Of a stretch of DNA of 11,948 nucleotides, positions 1 to 6,859 are shown piece by piece. The first letter of the stretch is position 1. Every line of letters begins with the position of its first letter. The translations under genes were made by a program, and so were the position numbers. The DNA is taken from assembly GCA_018715295.1 (NCBI GenBank), contig DVLY01000051.1:1-11948 (forward strand), read 5' to 3'. This DNA is from Candidatus Merdimorpha stercoravium (GTDB lineage Bacteria > Bacteroidota > Bacteroidia > Flavobacteriales > UBA1820). The notes under the pieces are model-generated. The model made no database searches. It was not told the origin of the DNA and worked only from the letters and a program-made list of their open reading frames with translations.

Positions 1-7
1 ACCTTTG
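1..7 (+). promoter_or_regulatory. Partial -7 promoter element for rbfA (cut by window edge)
   Basis: The window opens with ACCTTTG, which is the Bacteroidota -7 consensus TAnnTTTG lacking only its first T, presumably just outside the window. Transcription would begin near position 14, leaving a leader of about 85 bases before the rbfA ATG at 101. The leader contains a run of ten G. The call depends on the missing base. Confidence 0.45.
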
Positions 8-100
8 TTTCTCCGGGTCGGGATGCTTTCCGACAGCGGAAGGGGGGGGGGATTCCCTTTCCGTGCGCCCGGCAGGACAGAAAAACAGATCGACAAGACG

Positions 101-463
101 ATGGACAGTGTACGTTTGAAAAAGATAGAAAGCCTGCTTACCGAGGAACTTTCGGATATCCTGCGGCGGTGGGCCAAGGAGAACAAGCCGGGTATTCTGG
201 TGAGCGTAACCCGTGTGGCGGTAACCTCCGATTTGTCTTTGGCACGGGTGCGGGTGAGCCTGTTCCCGGTAAAGGACAAGGCGGGACTTCTGGCCGAACT
301 ACGGGAGCAGATGCCCCGTTTCCGCGGCGAGTTGGGCAACCGTATTCGGCATCAGGTGCGCAAGATTCCCGAATTGGAGTTCTTCGACGACGATTCGCTC
401 GATTATATCGAGGCCATCGACCGCGAGTTGCGGGGCGAGGGGGAGAACCCGATCAGAAAATAG
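101..463 (+). CDS. rbfA: Ribosome-binding factor A (RbfA)
   Basis: Predicted product is 120 residues, the usual size for RbfA, a KH-fold cytoplasmic factor that binds the 30S subunit and helps mature the 5' end of 16S rRNA. Family features visible are the N-terminal helix (SVRLKKIESLLTEELSDIL), the central strand region ending ARVRVSLFPV, and the C-terminal segment with the HQVRKIPEL and FFDDDSLDYIEAIDREL signatures. The frame is open upstream to a TTG at 5 and an ATG at 23, but the first lies inside the probable promoter and the extra residues do not resemble the family, so I chose the ATG at 101. It is followed by an ABC-type permease gene, an arrangement I recall from other Bacteroidota. 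Confidence 0.93.
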   Translation: MDSVRLKKIESLLTEELSDILRRWAKENKPGILVSVTRVAVTSDLSLARVRVSLFPVKDKAGLLAELREQMPRFRGELGNRIRHQVRKIPELEFFDDDSLDYIEAIDRELRGEGENPIRK

Positions 464-466
464 CAC

Positions 467-492
467 AAGGTTTCCTCCCTCGGGGAGGCCTT
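467..492 (+). other. Small hairpin between rbfA and the permease gene
   Basis: CCTCCC (474-479) pairs perfectly with GGGAGG (483-488) across a 3-base loop. AAGG (467-470) can pair with CCTT (489-492) if TTT (471-473) is bulged. No T tract follows, so this is more likely a processing or attenuation structure than a strong terminator. It could also occlude initiation at the alternative ATG at 499, supporting the start at 556 for the next gene. Confidence 0.3.
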
Positions 493-555
493 CTCCCGAT
501 GGGGTTTGCCGGAAAGAGGAAGGGGAAAAGTGAACAGCGGAAAAGAGCCAAGAGA

Positions 556-1770
556 ATGTCTTTTGCCTGGTTTGTAGCGCAGCGGTATTTCCGCACCCGG
601 AAGAAGACGTCGGCCGTCGGGATCATCACGGCCGTGGCGACCTTCGGGGTGGCGGTGTCGGTGTTTGCGATGTTCGTGGTGTTGTCCGTATTTTCGGGGC
701 TGCGTACGTTCAATACCGACTTTCTCAATACGTTCGATGCCGACTTGACCGTCCGTCCGGCCAAGGGGAAAGTCCTTTCGGCCGATTCGGCCTGGGTATC
801 CCGGATCGTGAACGCCGAAGGGGTCGAGGCGGTCTCGGCCGTATTGGAAGAAAAGGTGTTCGTTTCCTTTGCCGGGCAGGAGTCCATCGCGGTGCTCAAG
901 GGCGTGGACCGGGCGTATCCCGAGGTGATCGGGGTGGATAGCGTCCTGGTGGCCGGAGGATGGTTATCCGCGCAGGAGCGTTCGGACACGGCGTGGCACG
1001 TGGTGGGGATATCGATGGCGTATCGTCTGGGCATGGGAGCGGCCCAGGAGCCGATGCCTCTGCGCGTGTATGTACTTTCGGGAGGGGGGAACCTTTCGCT
1101 GGTGCCTGAAAATTCGTTTTCCCGGGCGGATACCTGGACGGCCGGGGTGTTTTCGCACAAGGATTACGACGGGGCGTACTTGTTCGTCGATCTGGATTTT
1201 GCCCGGCACCTGTTGCACCGCAGCGCGGAGCAGGCTTCGGGGGTCGAGGTGCGCCTGAAGGAAGGGGCCGATGCGGGGAAGGTGGCGGAAGCGCTCGCCC
1301 GTGAGTTGGGTCCCGACTACCGCGTGCGTACGGCGGTACAGAACAAGGAGGCGTACTACAAGATCATGAACACCGAGAACCTGGTGTTGTATTTTGTCTT
1401 TACATTGGTGATCGCCATCGCGCTGTTTAATGTGGTGGGGTCGGTGGTGATGCTCATCCTGGACAAACGGGAAAATATCCGCACGATGTGGGCCTTGGGT
1501 GCCGATCGCGGGATGCTTCGCGGGATTTTCGTGCGCGAGGGCATGTGGATCGTTGCGGTGGGGGCTGTCGTGGGGCTGGCGTTGGCGGTGCTGCTGGTAT
1601 GGCTTCAGGCGCGCTACCACCTGGTGATGATCGAGGGAAGCATGCAGGTGCCGTATCCGGTGCGCCTTACCGTAGCCAACGGGGTGGTCGTTCTGGCGAC
1701 GATCGCTTTGCTGGGTTACCTGGCGGCGCGTTTGTCGGTGGCGGGGATGAAAAATGTATTCAAACGATGA
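556..1770 (+). CDS. LolC/LolE-FtsX-type ABC transporter permease
   Basis: Encodes 404 residues with the MacB/FtsX permease architecture: a transmembrane helix near residues 20-46 after a basic N-terminus (YFRTRKKTS), a large periplasmic domain (about 50-275), then three helices near 277-302, 330-351 and 372-395. The loop after helix 2 (DKRENIRTMWALGADRG) is the usual coupling region of this family. Closest role is the lipoprotein-releasing LolC/E permease, which extracts lipoproteins from the inner membrane with an ATPase (LolD); the substrate here is inferred. No ATPase gene is next to it, so its partner must be elsewhere. An alternative start at 499 would add 19 mostly basic residues; 556 gives the typical family N-terminus. 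Its stop overlaps the start of the following gene (ATGA), implying translational coupling. Confidence 0.85.
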   Translation: MSFAWFVAQRYFRTRKKTSAVGIITAVATFGVAVSVFAMFVVLSVFSGLRTFNTDFLNTFDADLTVRPAKGKVLSADSAWVSRIVNAEGVEAVSAVLEEKVFVSFAGQESIAVLKGVDRAYPEVIGVDSVLVAGGWLSAQERSDTAWHVVGISMAYRLGMGAAQEPMPLRVYVLSGGGNLSLVPENSFSRADTWTAGVFSHKDYDGAYLFVDLDFARHLLHRSAEQASGVEVRLKEGADAGKVAEALARELGPDYRVRTAVQNKEAYYKIMNTENLVLYFVFTLVIAIALFNVVGSVVMLILDKRENIRTMWALGADRGMLRGIFVREGMWIVAVGAVVGLALAVLLVWLQARYHLVMIEGSMQVPYPVRLTVANGVVVLATIALLGYLAARLSVAGMKNVFKR

Positions 1771-2165
1771 GCGGGCAGAGAAGAGATAAGGGCGATGGGG
1801 AGGTTTCCCTGGCCTATCGTTTGGGCGTGCGCGGAGAGGACTTGGCGGCAGAGTACCTTCGCCGGCAGGGTTACCGGGTGCTGGAACGCCGGCTGCGGAT
1901 CGGAGGGATCGAGATAGACATCGTGGCGCAACGGGGCGACCTGTTGGTGTGGGTGGAGGTCAAGACGCGCTCCACCGACCTTTTTGCGGCGCCCCAGCAG
2001 GCGGTCGATGTGAAGAAACAGCGCCGGATGATTGCGGCGGCCGATTTGTACCTGCGGGAGCGGGGCCTTTCCTGCGAGGTTCGTTTCGATATTATTTCGG
2101 TGGTGGCCAATCCTTCGCGCGAGGACATTCGCCATATCGAGGGGGCGTTCCTGCCCTTCGTGTAA
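1767..2165 (+). CDS. YraN/UPF0102 family nuclease-fold protein
   Basis: Encodes 132 residues, normal for UPF0102 (YraN). This family has a Holliday-junction-resolvase-like restriction-endonuclease fold; its cellular role is not well settled. Visible family features are GEDLAAEYL near residues 23-31, a GxEID segment with E49 and D51, and the VEVKTR motif with E64 and K66, giving the D...ExK active-site pattern. The asparagine often found before the GEID motif is replaced here by an RRLRIGG segment. The start ATG overlaps the permease stop by ATGA. It is the last gene of the rbfA group, with a long hairpin 12 bases downstream. Confidence 0.88.
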   Translation: MSGQRRDKGDGEVSLAYRLGVRGEDLAAEYLRRQGYRVLERRLRIGGIEIDIVAQRGDLLVWVEVKTRSTDLFAAPQQAVDVKKQRRMIAAADLYLRERGLSCEVRFDIISVVANPSREDIRHIEGAFLPFV

Positions 2166-2177
2166 CCTGGGCGGGCA

Positions 2178-2242
2178 AGCGGGTGCGGGCAAGCGAAAGG
2201 CCGGAGGCAACGCCTCCGGCCTTTCGCTTGCCCGCATCCGCT
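2178..2242. terminator. Long hairpin between convergent genes, probable bidirectional terminator
   Basis: Arms 2178-2208 and 2212-2242 pair over 31 positions (30 Watson-Crick, one G-T at 2183/2237) around an AAC loop. The inner 24 positions (2185-2208 with 2212-2235) are perfect. It lies 12 bases after the yraN-like stop and 18 bases from the stop of the minus-strand barrel gene, so it can end transcription from both sides. There is no strong T tract, but the stem contains GAAAGG opposite CCTTTC. An extra direct copy of GCGGGCAAGCG lies at 2171-2181, repeating 2185-2195. Confidence 0.75.
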
Positions 2243-2260
2243 GAAGCAGGGCTGTATGTC

Positions 2261-2875
2261 TTACAGGAACGAGTAACCCAGCGAAACGGTGAGCAGCGAC
2301 GGGTTGGCCTTGAACTGCACCGTATTGCCCATGTTCTCCAGGAACGACTTGTCGCCCGAGAAGGGGAACTGGTACCGCGCATCGATCGAGAATTTGTGGA
2401 TCACCACCCGTGCGCCGACATCCCCGGCCACCTTGACTCCGTGCCGGGCATCCATCAGGTTGACATCGTCGTAGTTCGTGTGGCTGGAAGAAAGGTAGTT
2501 GAACGAAGGACCGGCATACACTTCGATCAGTTTGAGCAGGCGAATCCCTACGTGGACGGGAAACTCCACCTTTTCGGATTTCACCTTGTACACCGCACCG
2601 TCGCCTTCCGGATCGATCCGCTGTTTGTATGTGCTGTACAAGGCTTCGGCTTCCACAAAAAGCCAGGTGAGCGGCAGATTGACCTTTACGAAAGCACCTC
2701 CGGTAAATCCCACGCCGGTGCGTACCGTTCCGTCGGAACTCCAGTCCGAAAAGTCCACACCGGAAGGGTTGGTGTAGTTGGCTCCGATCTTCAGTCCCAC
2801 CTTCACCGGGCTTTGCGCGTAGAGGGCGGCGCCGCAGAAGATCGAAAGGGCGAGCAAGAATGCGATTTTTTTCAT
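2261..2875 (-). CDS. PorT-like outer-membrane beta-barrel protein
   Basis: Encodes 204 residues. Residues 1-20 are a signal peptide (KK, hydrophobic core, ALYA before Q21). The mature part alternates hydrophobic and polar residues in strand-sized blocks with turns (for example VKVGLKIGANYTN, GGAFVKVNLPLTWLFVEAEAL, LLTVSLGYSFL), as in the small eight-strand barrels grouped as outer membrane beta-barrel domain in Bacteroidota. It ends near an aromatic residue, as outer-membrane barrels commonly do. No ligand or enzyme can be assigned. It is the second gene of a two-gene minus-strand unit, beginning 19 bases after the upstream 3D-domain gene, so the two are probably cotranscribed. Confidence 0.85.
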   Translation of the reverse strand: MKKIAFLLALSIFCGAALYAQSPVKVGLKIGANYTNPSGVDFSDWSSDGTVRTGVGFTGGAFVKVNLPLTWLFVEAEALYSTYKQRIDPEGDGAVYKVKSEKVEFPVHVGIRLLKLIEVYAGPSFNYLSSSHTNYDDVNLMDARHGVKVAGDVGARVVIHKFSIDARYQFPFSGDKSFLENMGNTVQFKANPSLLTVSLGYSFL

Positions 2876-2894
2876 GGTCGTATCGGGTATTTGG

Positions 2895-3452
2895 TTAGTT
2901 CAGTTTGGTGATCATCACATTTTCCCAGTAATTGTCCGGGGCATCGAGGTCGCTCAGAAAGTCGATGCGCTGCTTCCAGCGACGGTTCATCACGTCCTGC
3001 ACCTCCCAAACTCCGTCGTGGGAACCGGTCCCCGAGATGAGCACCTGCGTGCCGAAGTCGAAGCCCTTTTGCTGCAGGTCGCGGCTTACGGCGATCCAGC
3101 GGTGCGACGAAGCGTGGAGCGTGTCGATCTTCCTTCCGCTGGCCGTCATGTCGGTCATCGGGTGGGTCGGTTTGTAAATGGTGGCTGTTACCAATTCGCG
3201 GGGTTCCCGTTCGAGCCCCTGGGTGTACGAGACGCTTTGCATCCGTTTGTAAAACTGGTTGGAAAGGGTCTTTACCGGGTCTTTTTCTTGGGAAGAGGAA
3301 AACGACGGGTACAAGTATTCCTTGTAGAACTGCTCCTGGAAGCCTTCCGGCATATCGCCGCTGATGAGTTCCTCCGCTTTTTCCGCACTCACGAAATGCA
3401 GCGCCAGAAAGCACAGCCCCGCCAGTAAAAGTAAAATATGTTTTTTCGACAT
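2895..3452 (-). CDS. Secreted 3D/double-psi beta-barrel domain protein
   Basis: Encodes 185 residues. Residues 1-23 form a signal peptide (SKK followed by a long hydrophobic stretch, VSA before E24). The C-terminal half (about 88-185) resembles the 3D domain, a double-psi beta-barrel related to MltA and RlpA: TATIYKPT at 89-96, MTASGRKID near 102-110, IAVSRDL near 120-126, a GTQVLISGTG segment near 134-143, and two acidic positions in VQDVMNRRWKQRIDF (D153, D164). The relatives act on or near peptidoglycan, so a periplasmic wall role is inferred, not shown. The first of the usual acidic positions is not obvious. An in-frame ATG at 3470 (MAKRSF) is an alternative start; 3452 gives a cleaner signal peptide. 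It is paired with the barrel gene 19 bases downstream. Confidence 0.68.
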   Translation of the reverse strand: MSKKHILLLLAGLCFLALHFVSAEKAEELISGDMPEGFQEQFYKEYLYPSFSSSQEKDPVKTLSNQFYKRMQSVSYTQGLEREPRELVTATIYKPTHPMTDMTASGRKIDTLHASSHRWIAVSRDLQQKGFDFGTQVLISGTGSHDGVWEVQDVMNRRWKQRIDFLSDLDAPDNYWENVMITKLN

Positions 3453-3554
3453 AAAAGAACGTTTCGCCATCGCAAGGGAATGCTTTGCAGCATTTCCGGG
3501 AAAACCCTCCGAGCGGGAATATCTCGCCCGGCGCGCGGCTGTTACTACAGGCTG

Positions 3555-3562
3555 CAAAGATA
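3555..3562 (-). promoter_or_regulatory. -7 promoter element for the 3D-domain/barrel pair
   Basis: Read on the minus strand this is TATCTTTG, an exact TAnnTTTG match, embedded in CGTATCTTTGC. It lies about 100 bases upstream of the start at 3452. No TTTG sits at the usual 19-21 base spacing. The rest of 3453-3713 is AT-rich, with two GGTTTT...AAC segments near 3596-3616, and I see no gene in it. Confidence 0.6.
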
Positions 3563-3713
3563 CGTCTTTTGTAAGAATCTGTATTACAACACCTTGGTTT
3601 TAACGGTTTTTTTAACGACTACAAGGCGCAGGAAGCCCTCAGGGGCAGGTTTTTTAGAAAAGTGTTAAAGCATGGACGGTGTTCTCCCGGGGAACATTTT
3701 GTCTCCCCGAGGA

Positions 3714-4535
3714 TTACTTCCCATTCAGTACATGCTGTTCGATGTATTGCGCTACGGCTTCCTCCCGGTTGGTGCCGATGCGCTCGTTGTGCGGCAGAGC
3801 TTCGGCCAGTTGGGGCACGGCATTGCCCATCACAATGCCTTTCCCGGCCAGGCGGAGCATGTTCAGGTCGTTCAGTCCGTCGCCGAAAGCCAGCACCTCC
3901 TCCGGACGGATCCCTTCGCGCTGCAGAATGCCCGCCACCGCCACCCCTTTGTCGGCATGGATGTCCATCGCCTCGAAGCAGGTGTTCATCGTCCAGAAAA
4001 ATGACAGGCGCGGGTCGCGAACCTTCCGAACGGTGCGGTCCATGAACTCCACCGCGCGTTCATCGCGGGCCATGAAGCACATCTTGGTGCAGTCCTCGAA
4101 ATCGGGGAACGTGCTGTAATCCGCCAGCTCGAACAGGAATCCCGACTGGTTCTGATGGGTAACCGATACGGCATCGTATTTGTTGACGAACCATCGCTCT
4201 CCCTTGTACAGGTGGAGGTAAACTTCTCGGGGAGCCTCGGCCATGACTTCGGTCAGACGGCGCACTATATCGGGAGCCATCGGATGATAGACCAAACGTT
4301 CCTCCTGGGGCGAGAAGACCACTCCGCCGTTTTCCGATACGCGGTACACGGGAATGCCCAGCCCTTTTTCGGCAATGCCGCGCAGGTCGGTGTGGTGGCG
4401 TCCGGTAGCCAGGATGATCTTCAATCCGGCCTGGGCCGCGGCGCGCAGCGCCGCGGCCGTGCGGGGGGTGATCCGGCTGTCAGCATCGAAGAGCGTGCCG
4501 TCCAGGTCGGATACGATGGCTTTGTATCTGCACAT
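3714..4535 (-). CDS. Cof-type HAD-superfamily phosphatase
   Basis: Encodes 273 residues, typical of the Cof/YbiV HAD subfamily, cytoplasmic Mg-dependent phosphatases usually acting on sugar phosphates or nucleotides. All four catalytic motifs are present: DLDGTL with nucleophile D10 and D12, T44 in ATGR, K196 in ADKG, and GDGLND with D219 and D223. The type IIB cap fills the region between about 85 and 190. The frame is open upstream, but the ATG at 4535 places the motif I aspartate at residue 10 as usual and sits about 38 bases from a -7 element. Substrate cannot be read from the sequence. It is divergent from the dehydrogenase gene at 4745. Confidence 0.9.
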   Translation of the reverse strand: MCRYKAIVSDLDGTLFDADSRITPRTAAALRAAAQAGLKIILATGRHHTDLRGIAEKGLGIPVYRVSENGGVVFSPQEERLVYHPMAPDIVRRLTEVMAEAPREVYLHLYKGERWFVNKYDAVSVTHQNQSGFLFELADYSTFPDFEDCTKMCFMARDERAVEFMDRTVRKVRDPRLSFFWTMNTCFEAMDIHADKGVAVAGILQREGIRPEEVLAFGDGLNDLNMLRLAGKGIVMGNAVPQLAEALPHNERIGTNREEAVAQYIEQHVLNGK

Positions 4536-4572
4536 GACGAGCGTCTTTTTTTCAGAGTGTTTTTTCGAGGGG

Positions 4573-4580
4573 CAAAGGTA
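4573..4580 (-). promoter_or_regulatory. -7 promoter element for the HAD phosphatase gene
   Basis: Minus-strand reading is TACCTTTG, an exact TAnnTTTG match 37 bases before the ATG at 4535. No clear TTTG is found at the expected -33 position. It is divergent from the promoter of the dehydrogenase gene about 75 bases away. Confidence 0.6.
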
Positions 4581-4654
4581 CGGAAAAGTTTGCACAGCAC
4601 CTTTATCGGAAGGAGGACGGTGGCTTGCCGGCCCGGTCATTTTTCCCCCTCGCG

Positions 4655-4685
4655 TTGCGGGTTCGGGGAGGAATGATTACCTTTA
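4655..4685 (+). promoter_or_regulatory. Probable promoter for the D-lactate dehydrogenase gene
   Basis: TTG at 4655-4657, then 20 bases, then TACCTTTA at 4678-4685, which misses the -7 consensus TAnnTTTG only at the last base. The spacing fits Bacteroidota promoters. The leader to the ATG at 4745 would be about 50 bases. Confidence 0.5.
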
Positions 4686-4744
4686 CCCGGGAAAAAACGA
4701 AAGATCCCCCGCCTGCGGGAAAACCAATCACGAAAGCACCACCG

Positions 4745-5749
4745 ATGGAACACAACATCGTCTTTTACGGAACCAAACCGTATGACAAGGCCTCGTTCGA
4801 CTCGCTGAACAAAGAGTACGGGTTCGACATCCGTTATTTCAAAGGCAACCTCAATATCGACAACGTCCCCCTGACCAAGGGCTCGGACGTGATCTGCATC
4901 TTCGTCAATGACAATGCCGACCGGGACGTGATCCGCGCCATGGCCGACAACGGCATCCGCCTGATCGCTTTGCGCTGTGCAGGGTTCAACAACGTCGATC
5001 TGAAGGCTGCGCGGGAATGCGGCATCGAGGTGGTGCGCGTACCGGCCTATTCGCCGTATGCGGTGGCTGAATATACCCTGGCGCTGATGCTCACCCTCAA
5101 CCGCAAGATCTACCGGGCGGCTTGGCGCACGCGGGACGGAAACTTCGCTCTGCACGGTCTGGAAGGTTTCGACATGCACGGCCGTACGGCCGGTGTCGTC
5201 GGTACGGGACGCATTGCCAAGATACTGATCCGCACCCTGCGTGCGATGGGAATGCAGGTGCTGGCCTACGATCCTTTCCCGGACCGGGCCTTTGCCGAGC
5301 AGCAGGGGATCGAATACGTGCCGCTGGATACCTTGTATGCCGGCTCGGACGTCATCTCGCTCCACTGTCCCTTGACCGAGGAAAACCGCTACATGATCAA
5401 TGCCGAGGCCATCTCCCGGATGAAGGACGGGGTGATGATCATCAATACCGGACGGGGAAAACTGATCGATACCGAAGCGCTCATCGAAGGTTTGAAATCC
5501 AAGAAAGTCGGTTCGGCCGGCCTGGATGTCTACGAGGAGGAAGGCGAATATTTCTACGAGGACCGCTCCGACGCCCTGATCGACGACGACGTGCTGGCGC
5601 GCCTGCTCTCGTTCAACAACGTGATCGTTACTTCGCACCAGGCTTTCTTCACCCGCGAAGCGATGTACAACATCGCCCGGACTACCTTGGACAACATCCG
5701 CGATTTCTACGCCGGAGCCCCGCTGACCAATCGGATCTCGACCGACTGA
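4745..5749 (+). CDS. ldhA: D-2-hydroxyacid dehydrogenase, D-lactate dehydrogenase (LdhA) type
   Basis: Encodes 334 residues, close to the usual D-lactate dehydrogenase length. The family reduces pyruvate to D-lactate with NADH during fermentation. The NAD-binding Rossmann segment is VVGTGRIAKI (G153, G155), and the acidic residue D176 in AYDPFP after the second strand favours NAD over NADP. The catalytic triad is R237 in NTGRGKL, a glutamate at 264-266 in DVYEEE, and H298 in TSHQAFFT. RCAGFNNVD near 77-85 and the VPAYSP segment near 99-104 match the LdhA subgroup rather than generic phosphoglycerate dehydrogenases. The frame is open to 4625, but the ATG at 4745 gives the family-like N-terminus. 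Transcribed alone and divergently from the HAD gene. Another D-2-hydroxyacid substrate cannot be excluded. Confidence 0.9.
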   Translation: MEHNIVFYGTKPYDKASFDSLNKEYGFDIRYFKGNLNIDNVPLTKGSDVICIFVNDNADRDVIRAMADNGIRLIALRCAGFNNVDLKAARECGIEVVRVPAYSPYAVAEYTLALMLTLNRKIYRAAWRTRDGNFALHGLEGFDMHGRTAGVVGTGRIAKILIRTLRAMGMQVLAYDPFPDRAFAEQQGIEYVPLDTLYAGSDVISLHCPLTEENRYMINAEAISRMKDGVMIINTGRGKLIDTEALIEGLKSKKVGSAGLDVYEEEGEYFYEDRSDALIDDDVLARLLSFNNVIVTSHQAFFTREAMYNIARTTLDNIRDFYAGAPLTNRISTD

Positions 5750-5773
5750 CCCGCGGCGGGGAAAAGCCGTCAG
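5746..5773 (+). terminator. Possible weak terminator after ldhA
   Basis: CTGA (5746-5749) can pair with TCAG (5770-5773) and CGGC (5754-5757) with GCCG (5766-5769), with a bulge of four bases on the left and an eight-base loop. It overlaps the ldhA stop codon and has no following T tract, so termination is uncertain. Confidence 0.25.
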
Positions 5774-5796
5774 GGGGCTTTCGGCCTACGGGTGTA

Positions 5797-5820
5797 TTTG
5801 GCCGTCAATGCGTATCTTTG
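5797..5820 (+). promoter_or_regulatory. Promoter for the deacetylase-fold gene
   Basis: TATCTTTG at 5813-5820 is an exact -7 match, about 40 bases before the GTG start. A TTTG at 5797-5800 lies only 12 bases upstream instead of the usual 19-21. The block from 5797 to 5820 closely resembles 11009-11032 in front of the yfcE-type gene. Confidence 0.6.
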
Positions 5821-5859
5821 CGGCCGTAGGAAAAACGCAACTTTTTTTTGCTCTTTGCA

Positions 5860-6810
5860 GTGATCGGAAAACGAATTCTTTTGTTCCTTTTGGCTCTCTT
5901 GGCGGGGCTGTGTTCGTCCGTTTGGGTGGAAGCCCAAATCCGGATTAAGCATGTGGCCCTGACGATGGACAATGTCCCCTCGGGAGGGAAGGAAGTCAAC
6001 CTGTCCTGGCTTCAGGTGCGCAATTACGTCGGTGCCCGCGCCCTGGAGGACTCGCGGATGCCGATGGTGGGGTTTGTCAACGAGAAAGCTCTGGTGATGC
6101 CCGAGGAACGGGACGACCGCCGCGCGCTGCTGGGCACCTGGCTGCATGCCGGAGCCGAGCTGGGCAACGGGACTTTTTCGGACATTCCCTTGGGACACTC
6201 GCAAGGGACCGAGTGGTTCGAGCAGGACATCGAATACGGCGAGCGCCTCACCCGGGAGGTGGTGCGCGAGTACGGGGACACGCTCCGGTATTTCCGCTTT
6301 CCGGGCATGGACCTCACGGGGGCGTCCGACCAGGACCTGGATCGGGTGAACGCTTTTCTGCAGCGGGAGAACTACACCCCGGTTACGGCGACCATCCGTT
6401 TCGACGACGAGCCGTTCAATACCCCTTACGTCAATTCCAAGATCGAGAACGACACGGTGCTGGTGCGCTACATCGGCGAGCGATACTTGGAATACGTCAA
6501 ACAGGTGCTCGACCATTACGAGGCACTCTCGCAGGACAATTTTTCCCGGCAGATCACCCACATTCTCTCACTGCGCTGCAGCGAGATAAACAACGAAATG
6601 CTCGGTTACCTGCTGTACATCCTTTGGGAAAAAGGGTATCGGTTCATTACCCTCGAAGAGGCTTTGGCCGATCCCCTCTACCGCGAACATCTCCCCGAGC
6701 GGTACAGGGGCGGGTATTTTTGGGACTATGCCACCGGATTGCGATATCCGGACACTCCGGTGCGTGTGCCGGCGATGATCCGGGCGCTGTACCAGTATCA
6801 GGCGTATTGA
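5860..6810 (+). CDS. Exported polysaccharide-deacetylase-fold (NodB) protein, apparently catalytically dead
   Basis: Encodes about 316 residues from a GTG at 5860 (a TTG at 5848 is possible; the first in-frame ATG codes for residue 36 and would remove the signal peptide). Residues 1-25 are a signal peptide (GKR, hydrophobic core, VEA before Q26). The overall pattern follows a Bacteroidota NodB-family lineage: LTMDNVP near 34-40, GFVNEKAL near 71-78, ELGNGTFSD at 100-108, LRYFRFPG at 142-149, and ILSLRCSEIN from 235, ending in GYRFITLEEAL. Active members have a DD pair in motif 1, two metal histidines in motif 2 (HTxSH) and a histidine in the last motif. Here these are D37-N38, G104 and D108, and R239. 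The frame is otherwise intact, with no stop or frameshift, so a binding or scaffold role is inferred rather than deacetylation. Confidence 0.75.
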   Translation: MIGKRILLFLLALLAGLCSSVWVEAQIRIKHVALTMDNVPSGGKEVNLSWLQVRNYVGARALEDSRMPMVGFVNEKALVMPEERDDRRALLGTWLHAGAELGNGTFSDIPLGHSQGTEWFEQDIEYGERLTREVVREYGDTLRYFRFPGMDLTGASDQDLDRVNAFLQRENYTPVTATIRFDDEPFNTPYVNSKIENDTVLVRYIGERYLEYVKQVLDHYEALSQDNFSRQITHILSLRCSEINNEMLGYLLYILWEKGYRFITLEEALADPLYREHLPERYRGGYFWDYATGLRYPDTPVRVPAMIRALYQYQAY

Positions 6811-6859
6811 CCGGAGAGTGGGTTTCGGGTGTTTTTCTTTTTGTTAAAACCGATCCGAC

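Noticed and set aside
5..100. Upstream starts for rbfA at TTG 5 or ATG 23
   Set aside because: The first falls in the probable -7 element, and the extra residues cross a poly-G tract and do not look like an RbfA N-terminus.
3714..4119. Plus-strand open frames opposite the HAD phosphatase gene
   Set aside because: The minus-strand gene carries all four HAD motifs; the plus-strand frames show none.
4434..4458. Perfect 11-bp inverted repeat (arms 4434-4444 and 4448-4458, loop GCA)
   Set aside because: It lies within the HAD gene and comes from GC-rich codons for an alanine-rich stretch (AAALRAAAQA), so it is best explained by coding, not regulation.
4637..5638. Minus-strand open frame of 333 codons opposite ldhA
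   Set aside because: Same shadow effect; the sense gene has complete NAD-binding and catalytic motifs and the antisense product resembles no family.
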